Positions 54,160-64,000 of a DNA stretch of 64,000 bases are shown here, piece after piece. Each line of letters starts with the position of its first letter. Position 1 is the stretch's first letter. The notes below the pieces were generated by a model. It was not told the DNA's origin and searched no databases. It saw nothing but the letters and a program-made list of their open reading frames with translations. A program made the translations under genes and the position numbers. Origin of the DNA: Eutrigla gurnardus (taxonomy: Eukaryota > Chordata > Actinopteri > Perciformes > Triglidae); contig OY741271.1 in NCBI GenBank assembly GCA_963514095.1, forward strand, positions 1,705,520-1,769,519, written 5' to 3'.

Positions 54160-54726
54160 TCAGGGAGCTGCAGGGTTCCTCTGAGTCGCACATGCAATGT
54201 AATGCTGCCTATGTTGAAGTAAACATTTTAAAGAGGTGGGTTTTGAGTTGAGTTTTAAAAGAGATGAATGATTCTGAGTTGCAGATGTTTGGAGGGAGGG
54301 AGTTCCAGAGGGTTGGGGCAGCAATGGCAGAGGATCTGTCCCCCAAGTGGCTTTGTCCTGGTTATGGGGTTCAGAAGGTTTGTATCGGAGGATCGGAGGT
54401 TGTGAGTGGGGGAGTGATGTAGGAGGAGGTCTTAAAGGTATGAGGGGGCCAGGTTGTTGAGGACTTGTAGGGGATGAGCAGGATCTTAAAGTGAATGTAA
54501 TGTTGAATTTGGAGCCAGTGAACTGTTGAAGGATTGGTGTGATGTGGTCTCTGGAGTGGGTCAGCAACGGGGCAGCTGAGTTCTGAACATATTGTAGTAT
54601 TTGGATTTTGGTGGAATGTAGAAGGATGTTTTCGTGATGTCTTTGATATGTGACTTGAAGGAGAGGGAGGGATCCAAGATGATGCTGAGGTTTCCGACCA
54701 AGAATCAACCAGAAGTGACCTATCAT
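54160..54726 (-). mobile_element. L2-type LINE fragment, C-terminus and 3' UTR
   Basis: The minus-strand translation begins near VQNSAAPLLTHSRDHITPIL, the block that follows reverse transcriptase in L2 elements. It then decays through several frames to about 54160. It parallels 42470-42800 in layout (GGAGTTCCAGAGGG-type text on the plus strand). Confidence 0.7.
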
Positions 54727-55238
54727 GGCTCTGACTTGCTTGGGCAGACGTTGTTTGGTGTCACCCGCTGATTTTTTTTTTTTTTACTTTCAAAAAAAGT
54801 ATGCACAGTGCGTACAGGATTCCGGCTGGCGGCGCCACTGCCAGCTAGTATTATTTGTAGTCTTGTAGCTGTTGCTATGGTAACATACGGGAATGTGAGT
54901 CACGTGGTAGTACGTCAGCAGGTAGTTAAATCAGCTGTTCTTCACCTGGCGTGTGAACTGTGTCTCAGACAGTCTGAGCAGCCTCACAACAACACCAATC
55001 AGAGTAAAAGAAAAATAACACAATGTCACTGCTTGTGTTTTTAGCTGCAATAAATATACACAAACCAGCATTCCTTTGGAGATAAGTTTTATTGAACAGC
55101 CAGTGCATCCGGCAGGTAATTTTCCCCTGCTTAGCCTCGTGGCAACTGGCTCCTGTTTGTTTTTTTTGATAGTCGCTTTACAGTGCAATTTGGACACTGT
55201 TCAATATTAATACACCTAATAAAATAAACCAGTGAACA
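54727..55238. other. No gene seen
   Basis: A poly-T run (54770-54785) is followed by about 450 bp without recognised features. The segment might be another element's end, but I see no partner terminus. Confidence 0.35.
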
Positions 55239-56155
55239 TCCAGCGATACCAACATTTTGGTACCGGTACCGGTACCAACATGTGTTTTGGTACTTTTCGG
55301 TACTTTTCAATACTTTTTCAAATAAAAAGTGAACGCAAAAAATGGCATTACTGACTTTATTTTAATAGAAAATCTTAGAACAATAACATATTAATCAGCA
55401 AATCAAATAAAATACCACAAAGACAAGCTTTTCTAATGCACACAATTTTAAAAATGTTAAAATATAAATACAATAATATAATATAAATAAACCAGCTCTT
55501 TTTTTTTTCTTCCACAGCTACTTTTGTTAAGAGTGAAGGTCGGTGGCGCTTGCTTTTAGCACTGAATGTGGCTTTTTTTCATGAGTTTAAATGATATGTT
55601 GTTCCCTGAGCTCAGTGTGCAGGTCTGGGTGCTTGTCCTTCAAGTGTTTGGCTAAGTTGGAGGTGTTTCCGCCGTTAGCCATGCATGTTTTAAACACCGT
55701 TTACACAGTGGTGCATCGGCGTTAACTGCCTCGCTTTGCGCATTTGTTTTAAGCTAAAGTACGGCCATATCGCACTTCGCGGCGCTGGTTTGTCCGCAAG
55801 TTGCGGCGTGGTGATGGTAGCAGCAGCCATTCTCCTCTCCGTGCTTCTCTCTCTCGCGCTCTCTCCAAGCTTTCCTCCTGCCCCGTTTGTTGCTCCAGTC
55901 CACGCTGCTAGCTGACTTGCTAGCGGTTTCCTCCGGCTTGCTTGCTTTTTCCTTTTATCTCTCAAAGCTGCGGCTCGCTCCTCGTCCTCTCAGCTGTAGT
56001 TACAACGCGGTGACGTCACGTGGCGAGTTCGCCGCGCTGTTGCGGGCGCTGCCGGCGGCGCTGCAAGTACCGGTCCCGTCCAAATGCAATATAGTACCGT
56101 TCTAAATGCCTCAGTACCCCGGTACCAAATTAGTACCGGTATACCGTGCAACCCT
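55239..56155 (-). mobile_element. hAT-type element relic with BED-finger remnant
   Basis: The right end, inverted, reads TAGGGTTGCACGGTATACCG. The left end begins inside the equivalent sequence (CGATACCAACATTTTGGTAC), so its outermost bases are lost. Repeated GGTACCGGTACC text occupies both termini. A BED-type zinc-finger remnant lies on the minus strand. No octamer duplication can be checked because the left end is damaged. Confidence 0.65.
55560..55965 (-). pseudogene. BED zinc-finger N-terminus of a hAT transposase
   Basis: From Met 55965 the minus-strand frame is basic, then reads SAIWPYFSL. It continues past the stop near 55690 in broken form with GGNTSNLAKHLKDKHPDLH. The W-x-x-F start and the N-T-S-N-L-x-x-H-L-x-x-x-H block match BED fingers of hAT transposases. 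The first Cys pair is not legible and no catalytic domain follows. Confidence 0.6.
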
Positions 56156-56382
56156 AATGTAGTCTGATTGTTGCATTCTTATTTCAGAGTCAGGACACAG
56201 CAGCATAACCATTTCAACAAGGAGGTAATACTACTCCCTAATCAAAAACAATCAAGCTGAACATATGCTCTGTATCCCTTTCTGTGCCTCACTTTCTGTC
56301 TCTGTCCGTTTCTCCCTCTGCCTTTTTAAGTCTCTGTTTGTCTCTCTTGACCTGTCTTTGAACGTTTGTTCCTTTGAACAAT

Positions 56383-56777
56383 TGTTGATCATCTATCCAT
56401 CGTCTACCGCTTATCCTGTTTTCAGGGTCGCAGGGGGACTGGAGCCGATCCCAGCTGACATTGGGCGGAGGCAGGGTACACCCTGGACAGGTTGCCAGTC
56501 CATCGCAGGGCCAACATGCAGAGACAGACAACCATTCACACTCTCATTCACACCTACGGGACGTTTAGAGCCATCAATGAACCTATCCCCATCCTGCATG
56601 TCTTTGGACTGTGGGAGGAAGCTGGAGAACCCCGAGAGAACCCACGCTTACACGAGGAGAACATGCAAACTCCACACAGAAGGAACCCGAACCCGACCCG
56701 GGAATCAAACCCTGGACCCTCTTGCTGTGAGGCGACAGTGCTACCCACTACACCACTGTGCAGCCAGTGTTTATCAT
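56383..56777 (-). mobile_element. tRNA-headed SINE, near full length
   Basis: It reads on the minus strand from GGCTGCACAGTGGTGTAGTG (5', about 56763) through a B-box-like GGTTTGATTCC, CAAAGACATGCAGG and GCGATGGACTGGCAACCTG, to the tail GGATAAGCGGTAGACGATGG. Flanks TGTTGATCAT (56383-56392) and TGTTTATCAT (56768-56777) agree at nine of ten bases, a likely target duplication. The tail matches the 3' end of the RTE-like LINE at 4491-4520. Confidence 0.85.
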
Positions 56778-57334
56778 GTTCATTTATTTTTCATAAAATG
56801 TTTTACAATGTTTTAACAAAACTTTAATTCACGGAATACACTGCACAAGTGAAGAAAATGTATTAACAAACCTTAATATAACTCCAATGTTATTCACTGA
56901 AGACTGCAGAAGTGAAGAAAAAACATCTATTCTATGGTTCCCATCATTTTCAATGCAAATTTTCCTGCATTATTAATGAGACCTGAATGCCACAGCTGAT
57001 GAGGGGTCTGTTGTGTGAAGAGGCCATGGGTTTTTCCATTTATGAATTCTGTTACTGCTCTTTCAATCCTTGGTAAATAAACATAATGCAGACAAAATAA
57101 ATGTAGTTCATTCAATGAATCCAGTACACCCTGTTCCTCCATGGAGTGAAAAGATGTTCATAAAGTGTCTAGATTCTAGACTCTATTGCGTTCTACCCAT
57201 AGTCTCTCAATCCTTTGGTTGTGTACTGATACACCTGTAATAACACTGTTCAATCCTCTTCTTTCCAACATAAAACGGGCAACATTTATATTTTCCATAC
57301 CATGATCACATCTGACCCTTAAGGGCAATCCAAA
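56778..57334. other. No gene seen
   Basis: AT-rich DNA without recognised features, leading into a microsatellite. Confidence 0.4.
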
Positions 57335-57335
57335 A

Positions 57336-57371
<36 letters not shown>

Positions 57372-58132
57372 CATATATGTATGTATGTATATATATGTAT
57401 ATATACACACTGAGTGTGTCCGAGATTGTTTCATTAGTGTGCAAGAGCGTTTCAGTAGTGTATATGAGAGCGTTTCAGTAGTGTGTGTGAGAGCGTTTCA
57501 GTAGTCTGTGTGTGAGAGCGTTTCAGTAGTGTGTATGAAAGCGTTTCAGTAGTATGTGTGAGAGCGTTTCAGTAGTGTGTGAGAGCGTTTCAGTAGTGTG
57601 TGTGAGCAAATACTTTTTCAGTTGTTTATGTGAGTGTTTCAGTAGTGTATATGAGAGCATTTCACATCTGCGTGTGAGAGGTAATTCTGAATTATGTCCC
57701 TGACGGCCCCTCATACATTACAGTAGTCAAGTGTGTTGTATATGTATATATATATACACACTGAGTGTGTGCGAGAGCGTTTCAGTAGTGTGTATGAGAG
57801 CGTTTCAGTAGTGTGTATGAGAGCATTTCAGTAGTGTGCGAGAGCATTTCAGTAGTGTGTATGAGAGCGTTTCAGAAGGGTGTGTGAGAGCGTTTCAGTA
57901 GTGTGTATGAGAGCGTTTCAGTAGTGTGTGTGAGAGCGTTTCAGTAGTGTGTGAGAGCGTTTCAGTAGTTTGTGAGAGCGTTTCAGTAGTGTGTGTGAGC
58001 GAATACTTTTTCAGTTGTTTATGTGAGAGTGTTTCAGTAAAGTATATGAGAGCATTTCACATCTCCATGTGAGAGGTAATTCTGAATTATGTCCCTGACG
58101 GCCCCTCATACATTACAGTAGTCAAGTGTGTT
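57335..58132 (+). repeat. Two-level minisatellite with (GT)n/(TA)n leader
   Basis: A (GT)n(TA)n tract (57338-57405) precedes about 20 units of roughly 22 bp built on GTGTGAGAGCGTTTCAGTA. The array falls into two blocks (about 57404-57735 and 57758-58132). Both start with TATATACACACTGAGTGTG and end with the same 130-bp text, including CCTGACGGCCCCTCATACAT. A larger segment was therefore duplicated. Confidence 0.85.
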
Positions 58133-58654
58133 TGTGGTAAAAGCATGTAAAACATGTTCAAAATCACTAAATGATCAAAATGACTTGATCTTAGCTAAAA
58201 GCTGACCTGGAAAGATTTTACAACTGCATCTATCTGATCGTGCAGTTTAAAGTCACTGTCCGTCACTGTCACTGTCTATTCTCTATATTTAACATTTTAG
58301 ATGATCACTTTTGCTTTTAATTGTTTTGATTTTCTTTTCTTAAACATACATATTTAAGGAGTGTTGTTGAATGGATCCTGAGATTATAGATAGTGTCATT
58401 GTTGTGCATATGATAATTATGAACTTGAAACTAGTCTTAAACCTGTGAACACAAAAAGCAGGAGCATGTACATGATATGATCGTACAGAGCAGTTTTTTC
58501 CACGTGCACAAATATCCTGACGAACAAAGTGCTTGCTGGAACCTCCATACACGCTCGTCAAGTCGACTTTTGAGATTTTGGAGGCGGGATGAAAAAACGC
58601 TGACTGATATCTCCATACCTTTACCTCTATACCTTTCACCGGCCTGATGCCGGT

Positions 58655-58696
<42 letters not shown>

Positions 58697-58864
58697 TAAC
58701 TGTCGAGAGGAGTTTCGAGAGTCAACCACGATTACATCCACATTCATTATTATTATCCATATTATTTGTTCCTGCTCTGTCTTCCTTTGTTTGCCTGCTT
58801 TGTAAAGACAATTTCTTATCTTTACCAGCTTGGTCTTCTAGTCCTGCTTTTTGGTCCAAACCAG
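58133..58864. other. No gene seen; one microsatellite
   Basis: A (GT)n(GA)n tract lies at 58652-58695. No other feature is supported. Confidence 0.4.
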
Positions 58865-59025
58865 GCGACAACCTCTGGCTCTGAAAAGTGAAGCCAAATC
58901 TGAAGTGCCTTAAACTTGCATTTTCTCTTCTGGCCATTGTAAAAACCTTCACAACTCATTGTAAACATGAGTTTATGGTCTCAATCTCTAGTTTCAATCT
59001 TCTTCAATCCAGCATGATGTTCCAG
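58865..59025 (+). repeat. Dispersed repeat, plus-strand copy
   Basis: CTGAAAAGTGAAGCCAAATC, GAAGTGCCTTAAACTTGCAT and TAAACATGAGTTTATGGTCTC-type text form a repeat common in fish DNA. Its last 65 bp recur inverted at about 60317-60380. Confidence 0.6.
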
Positions 59026-60057
59026 TAAGCGTGCCGCTCTGCTGTTCGTCAGATCCACTCGTCGCTCCTCCACAGTCTAAATTTGGTTAGGGTAATAGCC
59101 TCACCTATTATAAAGTCAATTACAAAACAAAAAGAGAATAATTTAATTAATAAAGTCAATTACAAAACAAGAAGAAAATAATATATTTCATATTGCCTGT
59201 GCCATAGACCAAACCATAGTTAAATTGAATACCATCCGTCACCACCATATTGCCATGATTTTGGTTTTTGTAAGTATGACTCACGGACCTCTTTCAAAGT
59301 AAAGACAGAACCTGATGCTGACCAGAAACCACAGGTGTGTACGCTACTACAGGGAGTGTGTGTGTACACACTTATTTTTTTTCCTTCTCAGTTGTTTTGT
59401 GGAAGCCTTCGCTTCTCTAGGTGGTCTCAGCGGAGCAGCCCTCTGTTATACGCCTCAGCCATGAGGTAAGCCAGTAAGCAAAGCCTCCGCTGTCTCTTTC
59501 ACAACCCTGACCGAGTCAAGACATAAAAGCACACAATGGCACCAATGGCGGGGCTGGCAGGCTTGCAGCGCTGCAGAGGTTGAACGCTGTTTCTCCAATG
59601 CCCTATCTACTGAAAAGGAAGTTTGAAAAGCTCAGGCTCTTCTTCCCAGTGGGAGAGGGGGGGGGGATGGGATGGTAATAACTAGAAGCAGGTGCAGGGA
59701 TGAGAAGGGGGAGTGAAAGTAGCTGGATAGGAAGGCAGGATGTGCAGAGGTTTTACGTTGAGTTTCAGCTCTCTCTACTTCCTAATCCCCATAGGGCCAG
59801 CTGGAATAACTCCACCATGATGTCATGTAGGTGTGTGTGTGTGTGTTTGTGTAGTTGGAGGAGGCTCACATGCAAACAAATGGAGAGGATTTTTTAGCTC
59901 TGTGATGGATTGTATAGCTCTGTGAGGGGACTTGGACCAAACAAATAGACTGGTAGAGTGTGTGCGTGTGTATGTGTGTGTGTAAGCATCTAGGAGTGTA
60001 CTTGAAATTAAGTGTGTGAAGAACATGCAAACACAAAAAACACGTGTGTATGTGTAT

Positions 60058-60104
<47 letters not shown>

Positions 60105-60316
60105 AGTAGAGCAGAAAAACAGAGGGTCCTCCTCTCTGATATAAATATAATATAATAATAATAATATAATAATATAAATATCTTGGGGGGGGGGGGGGGC
60201 TAATGTCCCCCAGAGGGGAGATAAAGTTGTCCTCCACTAAAGTTGCCCCGCCCCCTAAAGCATCCCCTGCTTTCTGGTCTGTTGGAGTCTAAATGGATCA
60301 TAATGTACTTAATGAA
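59026..60316. other. No gene seen; microsatellites
   Basis: A 33-bp block (TAATAAAGTCAATTACAAAAC) is repeated at 59110-59170. GT runs occur at 59829-59846 and 60059-60101, AT-rich AATAT repeats at 60141-60180 and poly-G at 60185-60199. No coding motif is present. Confidence 0.4.
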
Positions 60317-60490
60317 CATCATGCTGGATTGAAGACTTGAAACTAAAGATTGAGACCATAAACTCATGTTTACAATGTTTACTGAGATAATATATCAAGA
60401 GCGAAGTAGGACCATTTTCTCATAGACTTCTATACAATAGGAGAGGAGTCGCCCCCTGGTTGTCAGCAGAAAGAATGAAAGTTTAAAGCT
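60317..60490 (-). repeat. Dispersed repeat, inverted copy
   Basis: ATCATGCTGGATTGAAGA to CATAAACTCATGTTTACAAT mirrors 58957-59020. It is followed by CATTTTCTCATAGACTTCTA and GGAGTCGCCCCCTGG, another part of the same common fish repeat. Confidence 0.6.
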
Positions 60491-60739
60491 CTTCAGTGTA
60501 TGCTAGAGGTTTCCGTCTGTTTCAAACACACTGAAATGAATTCTGCCAGACAATCCCTAACATTAATTACCTCCACAACTTTGCTCAGTATGTGTGTACA
60601 CTGTGCTATGTAATGTAGCAGTGCAGAAAAGGATCAAGTCCGTATGATGAATGACATTTGCCCCCCCGCCCCCGCTGATCCCATCAGTCTCTTCATCCTA
60701 TTTCCTGCTAATATGCTCTTTCTATTACTTCCTCCCTAG

Positions 60740-60850
60740 CTTGTGTCGGAGCACCGGTTTGTTTCTGTCTGTCGACGGGGCCTCCCGGTCCTCCAGGTCT
60801 CCCCGGTCCTCCTGCAGGTCTCCCTGGTCCTCCAGGCCTGCATCCAGACC
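60740..60850 (+). CDS. Possible collagen-like exon
   Basis: A pyrimidine-rich tract ending CTCCCTAG at 60739 looks like a splice acceptor. In the frame starting at 60742 the translation includes TGPPGPPGLPGPPAGLPGPP (from about 60775), a Gly-X-Y run with one extra residue. It then runs on without Gly-X-Y into an open frame that extends to 61335. No clear donor site was chosen. It could be one small exon of a collagen or collagen-like gene on the plus strand, or a chance C/T-rich repeat. Confidence 0.35.
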
Positions 60851-61689
60851 AGTGGAGAAGAGAGGAGAGCTCCTTCATGGCCCTTCAGGGGTTGTTTCAA
60901 ATGGAGAGGTTGTCCCTGTCGTCTTGTGTATTCAGTGAAAAGAAGAGGGCCAGCAGGGGTTGCCTCCATCTTCTGGGCCTCCTCTTTAATAAAAACCCTT
61001 CTCTTTCTTCGACCCCCTCTCTCCCTCATTTTCATGATCCTTGGAATGCACTTGTAGGCTGCAGCAACTCCAGGTGGCTGATGGGGGGCGCTCCTAATAC
61101 CCCCTTTCTTTCTGTTTCTCCACTCTTCACCCACGTCCTTTTTTCCCTTTTTCTTACGAAGGCAGGTCTGAGGGTGAGTTTCTTCAGAAAGCAGCTTGAG
61201 CTGTGCTGTAGTTTTTCATGCTCAGTGCTCGTCCCTCTTGTATGTTTGGAGAGACTATGCAGGTTCAAACCCTTCGTCCACCCCCCACATTGCTCTGGTT
61301 TCTTAAAAAGCTCTCCAGCAGCGCCACAGTTCTGAAAAGAGAGAGAGAGCTGTGGCAGCATCTAAAAGCTCTGCTTCGGGTGTATAGGCGGTAGACCCAC
61401 AGAACGGTGTGGGAGTTGCAAATTAATGGCATCAGACAGCCTTGTGACAGGAACCCCCATTATGTGAGAGCTGCACAAAGCCTCTGAGGCCTGCTTTGAA
61501 AGGCAAAACATTTTTTTGAGTTACGTGTGTAAAAAACACCCCCATTGCATACCAATCCTGTATGCCCTCCCTTCAAAATATAGGCCTCTATGCAGCACTT
61601 TTGATAGCCCACGTAATCTATGCTTTTAAAACCAGCTCTGAACACCTTCAATTTCAAATGAGTTTTTAACGATTAGTGTGGCACATCCA
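60851..61689. other. No supported gene
   Basis: Open frames overlap on both strands, including the continuation of the collagen-like frame to 61335, but none shows a recognisable motif. The DNA appears single-copy. Confidence 0.35.
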
Positions 61690-62250
61690 CGCATCACGTT
61701 CTGCCATGGCCTCATGCCCTGAGCAGCATGTGTGTGGCGCAATCCAACCTCAAACCTGTGTCCATCGAGGGGGTCGATGTGGAGGTGGTCAGGACATACA
61801 AATATCTGGGGCTGCAGCTGGATGACAAACATGGACTCTGTCCACAGGAAAGGACTGTCTGTACTTCCTGAGAAGGCTGGGGTCCTTCAACATCTGCAAA
61901 AAACTGCTGCAGATGATCTACCAGTCTGTGGTGGCCACCGTTCTCTTCTATGCTGTGGTTTGCTGGGGAGGAAGCAGCAAGAAGAAGGACGCTGCCCGAC
62001 TGGACAGACTGGTGAGGAGAGCTGGCTCAGTGGTGGGCACAGAGCTGGACACTCTGGTGACAGTGGCAGAGAGAAGGACCCTGTCCATACTGGACAACGC
62101 CCACCACCCTCTGCACAACACCTTCATCAGGCAGAGGAGTGTGTTCAGTGGTAGACTGCTGTCCCAATCCTGCTCCACCAACAGACTGAAGAACTCTTTC
62201 ATCCCCCTGGCCATCAGACTATACAACAGCTCTCAGTGATGGCAGGAGGC
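61690..62250 (+). mobile_element. Non-LTR retrotransposon, 5'-truncated 3' fragment
   Basis: The translation begins PVSIEGVDVEVVRTYKYLGLQ just after the reverse transcriptase core. It then shifts frame, with YFLRRLGSFN and CKKLLQ, and continues in 61913-62239 with IYQSVVATVLFYAVVCWGGS, RLDRLVRRAGSVVG and VFSGRLLSQSC, ending at RLYNSSQ. This C-terminal type differs from the L2, CR1-like and RTE-like copies here. The clade is not assigned with confidence. No catalytic domain remains. Confidence 0.75.
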
Positions 62251-63083
62251 ACAATAGACAACACTTTCACTTATGCGTTCACTTTATAGTTGTATGTTAG
62301 TAAGTGTAATGTACTTGTTGGGGATGTAGCAGGAGCAGATTTGGTTGTCAACAGTTAATTATTAATGTCAATATGACTATCGATATCAATAATTATATTT
62401 AATATATTATCATAATATAATCATGAATAAACGGGGCACCACCCTGGGATCAGGGAAAAGATCACCTAAAACTGTATTCAGTCTCAAAGGTTTTATACTC
62501 ACATGCCAATCATCGTTATCATTGGCATAGAAGCATAAAAACAATCTAACAATTAAAAAGGCGTGAAATTCGAGCACTAGCCTTCACAACCTGCTGTTAT
62601 CCAGTGACATATACACAACAAGCACAAGAGACCGCTAGTTATAATATAATAAGATTTATTAAAATCAGTAACAATGATCACAATCAATAACACTGCAATT
62701 AACAAAGCCTTATTACCTAACTACCTAACACACAAAACTAAGCTAAAACAGAAGGAGAGACACACGTGGAGTGTGTGTGTGTGTGTGCGTGCGTGTGTGT
62801 GTGTGTGTGTGTAGAGTGAGAGAGAGAGAGGGAGAGATGGAGCTATTCCTCACAGCGTTCAGGGGCGGAGCCACTGACGTTAGATGGCGTAGCGAGAGAG
62901 GGAGAGAGAGGGGGAGAGATGGCCGAGTGCAGCCACCGGATGTAGCTATGTCCTTAGCGTCCGCCGGGAACAGCTGGCGTAGGACACGTGTGTGCGGCGT
63001 ATGTGTGTGTGTGTTAGCGGGACACAAACAAAGAGAGAGAGAGAATGCGCGAGCGATATTCTGAGGCTCAGAAGGCGTGCAGC
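62251..63083. other. No gene seen; microsatellites
   Basis: GT runs lie at about 62774-62812, followed by GAGAGA runs at 62817-62835 and 62895-62920. 62640-62760 is AT-rich and might be an LTR-like end, but no partner is seen. Confidence 0.4.
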
Positions 63084-64000
63084 CAGGGCTGTAAACTAAC
63101 TTTTTGGCTCACCTGCCAAGGGGACCGGTAGATGAAAGAATCTACCGGCCAAGTAAATTTTTTACCGGCCAAATAATAAATTGCCTCTTTTTGTTGCATA
63201 TACATCTGTTTCAGTACTTTTCATTGAGATAACAGTATTATAGAGCAGTACATGCTTAGAAAAGAAGCCATTCCCTCAGTCTTCCACTTCTCACTGAACT
63301 TTCTCACTTTTGCTTTTTTCGTCGATGTTTCGCCTTCTTTGTCACCTTCCTTTCCACCTATCTCCTATGTATGGTAGTGCAGATATACCGTTGAAATACG
63401 CATATTTGTTTATCTACTCTTCACATTTATTAAATGTATTTTCTCTTCCTGTTTCCCAGTGTAAGTTGAGATACACAAATATGATCGCATTTGTCAATCG
63501 CGGTATTTTATTTTGAAAATTGCTTTTATTTTGAAAATTGACCGGATTGTCTCGTGTTTCTTTGTGTGATTTACTGCCAGAATTGACGCGTTCGCTCGCG
63601 GCACGTGCAAAAAAAAGAGCAGCGACGAAACGATCGCTTCACGGCGCGGGAGGGCTGCGCCTATTCGCGGCGCTTCCGCGTCCGGTGTTAACCAGGCGTC
63701 TCACTCACTGCGCCAAACTTTTAAAGAGCGGTGACGCGCACGCTACGTTGCTTCGGGGGAACTATTTTCTACAGCGGTGACGTCGGGGGAGCTACTTCAG
63801 TGTGACACACAACAAATCACCGGTTTAGTTTGACGTTTGCTACCGTCATAATTTATCAGTTTACAGCTACTACAATGTTTTGTTATATCATGCATAATTT
63901 ATTGCAAGAGCACGACCATCGGGACAAACATTTACCCGCCCCAGTGGCATGTATCCCTCCAAAATTAAGTCGCCAGGGGAATATTTTAGTCGCATTTGGC
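63084..64000. mobile_element. hAT element cut by the window end
   Basis: The left end CAGGGCTGTAAACTAACTTT resembles the inverted right end of the 31705-33244 element (CAGGGCTCCAGACTAACATT). The last bases of the window (AATTAAGTCGC and GTCGCATTTGG) resemble the inverse of that element's left subterminal region. The right terminus should therefore lie a few bases past 64000. The interior holds a doubled TTTTATTTTGAAAATTG (63508-63541) and a CpG-rich block at 63590-63740, and no transposase motif. Confidence 0.6.

Noticed and set aside
57404..58132. Regular short repeats resembling a CRISPR array
   Set aside because: There are no unique spacers, and units vary continuously; it is a minisatellite.
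59866..60237. 123-codon frame with HTHTHT text
   Set aside because: Translation of (GT)n and poly-G tracts.
60736..61361. Minus-strand frames of 109-132 codons opposite the collagen-like stretch
   Set aside because: No motif and biased composition; the plus-strand Gly-X-Y reading explains the openness better.

Overview
This window reads as nuclear DNA of a ray-finned (teleost-type) fish. It holds no continuous host gene. Almost everything recognisable is transposable-element sequence of families typical of fish: RTE-like, CR1-like and L2-like LINEs, a tRNA-headed SINE, DIRS-type and Ngaro-type tyrosine-recombinase retroelements, a Gmr1-type Ty3/Gypsy element, hAT, piggyBac-like and Harbinger DNA transposons. 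There are also many (CA)n, (GA)n and minisatellite arrays. The window is most likely intergenic or deep intronic. Only two short stretches look like possible host exons: 1-112 on the minus strand and a collagen-like Gly-X-Y stretch near 60740-60850.

Layout. 1-3600: possible exon edge, then a solo LTR (857-2068, TSD AATTC) carrying a TTAA-flanked MITE. 3640-7860: minisatellite, SINE, and a hAT-like element (3994-7334) split by a 5'-truncated RTE-like LINE with an 11-bp TSD; then an L2 3' tail. 8700-16020: minisatellite, a long inverted repeat, and a broken Ngaro-type element interrupted by a CR1-like LINE with an uninterrupted 1140-codon frame. 18080-20965: an element whose long inverted ends are themselves tandem arrays. 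22900-24130: DIRS RNase H plus recombinase remnant. 24684-29290: second copy of the Ngaro-type element, with its recombinase remnant and A-B-A-B split terminal repeats. 29355-31704: minisatellite, perfect palindrome, (GA)n, single-copy-looking DNA. 31705-33244: hAT element with an 8-bp TSD. 33259-39806: complete but decayed Gmr1-type Gypsy element on the minus strand, with both LTRs, PBS, PPT and pol order PR-IN-RT-RH. 41478-49985: L2 fragments, a 3.7-kb L2 on the minus strand and a second L2 on the plus strand with several insertions, including a clean hAT (48438-49601). 51237-51834: Harbinger relic. 54160-56767: L2 fragment, hAT relic with a BED-finger remnant, full SINE. 57335-58130: two-level minisatellite. 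58865-62240: an inverted repeat pair, the collagen-like stretch and a LINE 3' fragment. 63084-64000: a hAT element running off the window end.

How the parts relate. The elements are layered by repeated nested insertion, and many junctions keep target-site duplications, so the order of events can be read. The SINE and the RTE-like LINE share a 3' tail, as expected if the SINE uses that LINE's reverse transcriptase. Nearly all coding frames are broken: frameshifts, a YLND or YAED reverse-transcriptase motif, or a lost recombinase tyrosine. The CR1-like LINE at 10861-14385 is the exception.
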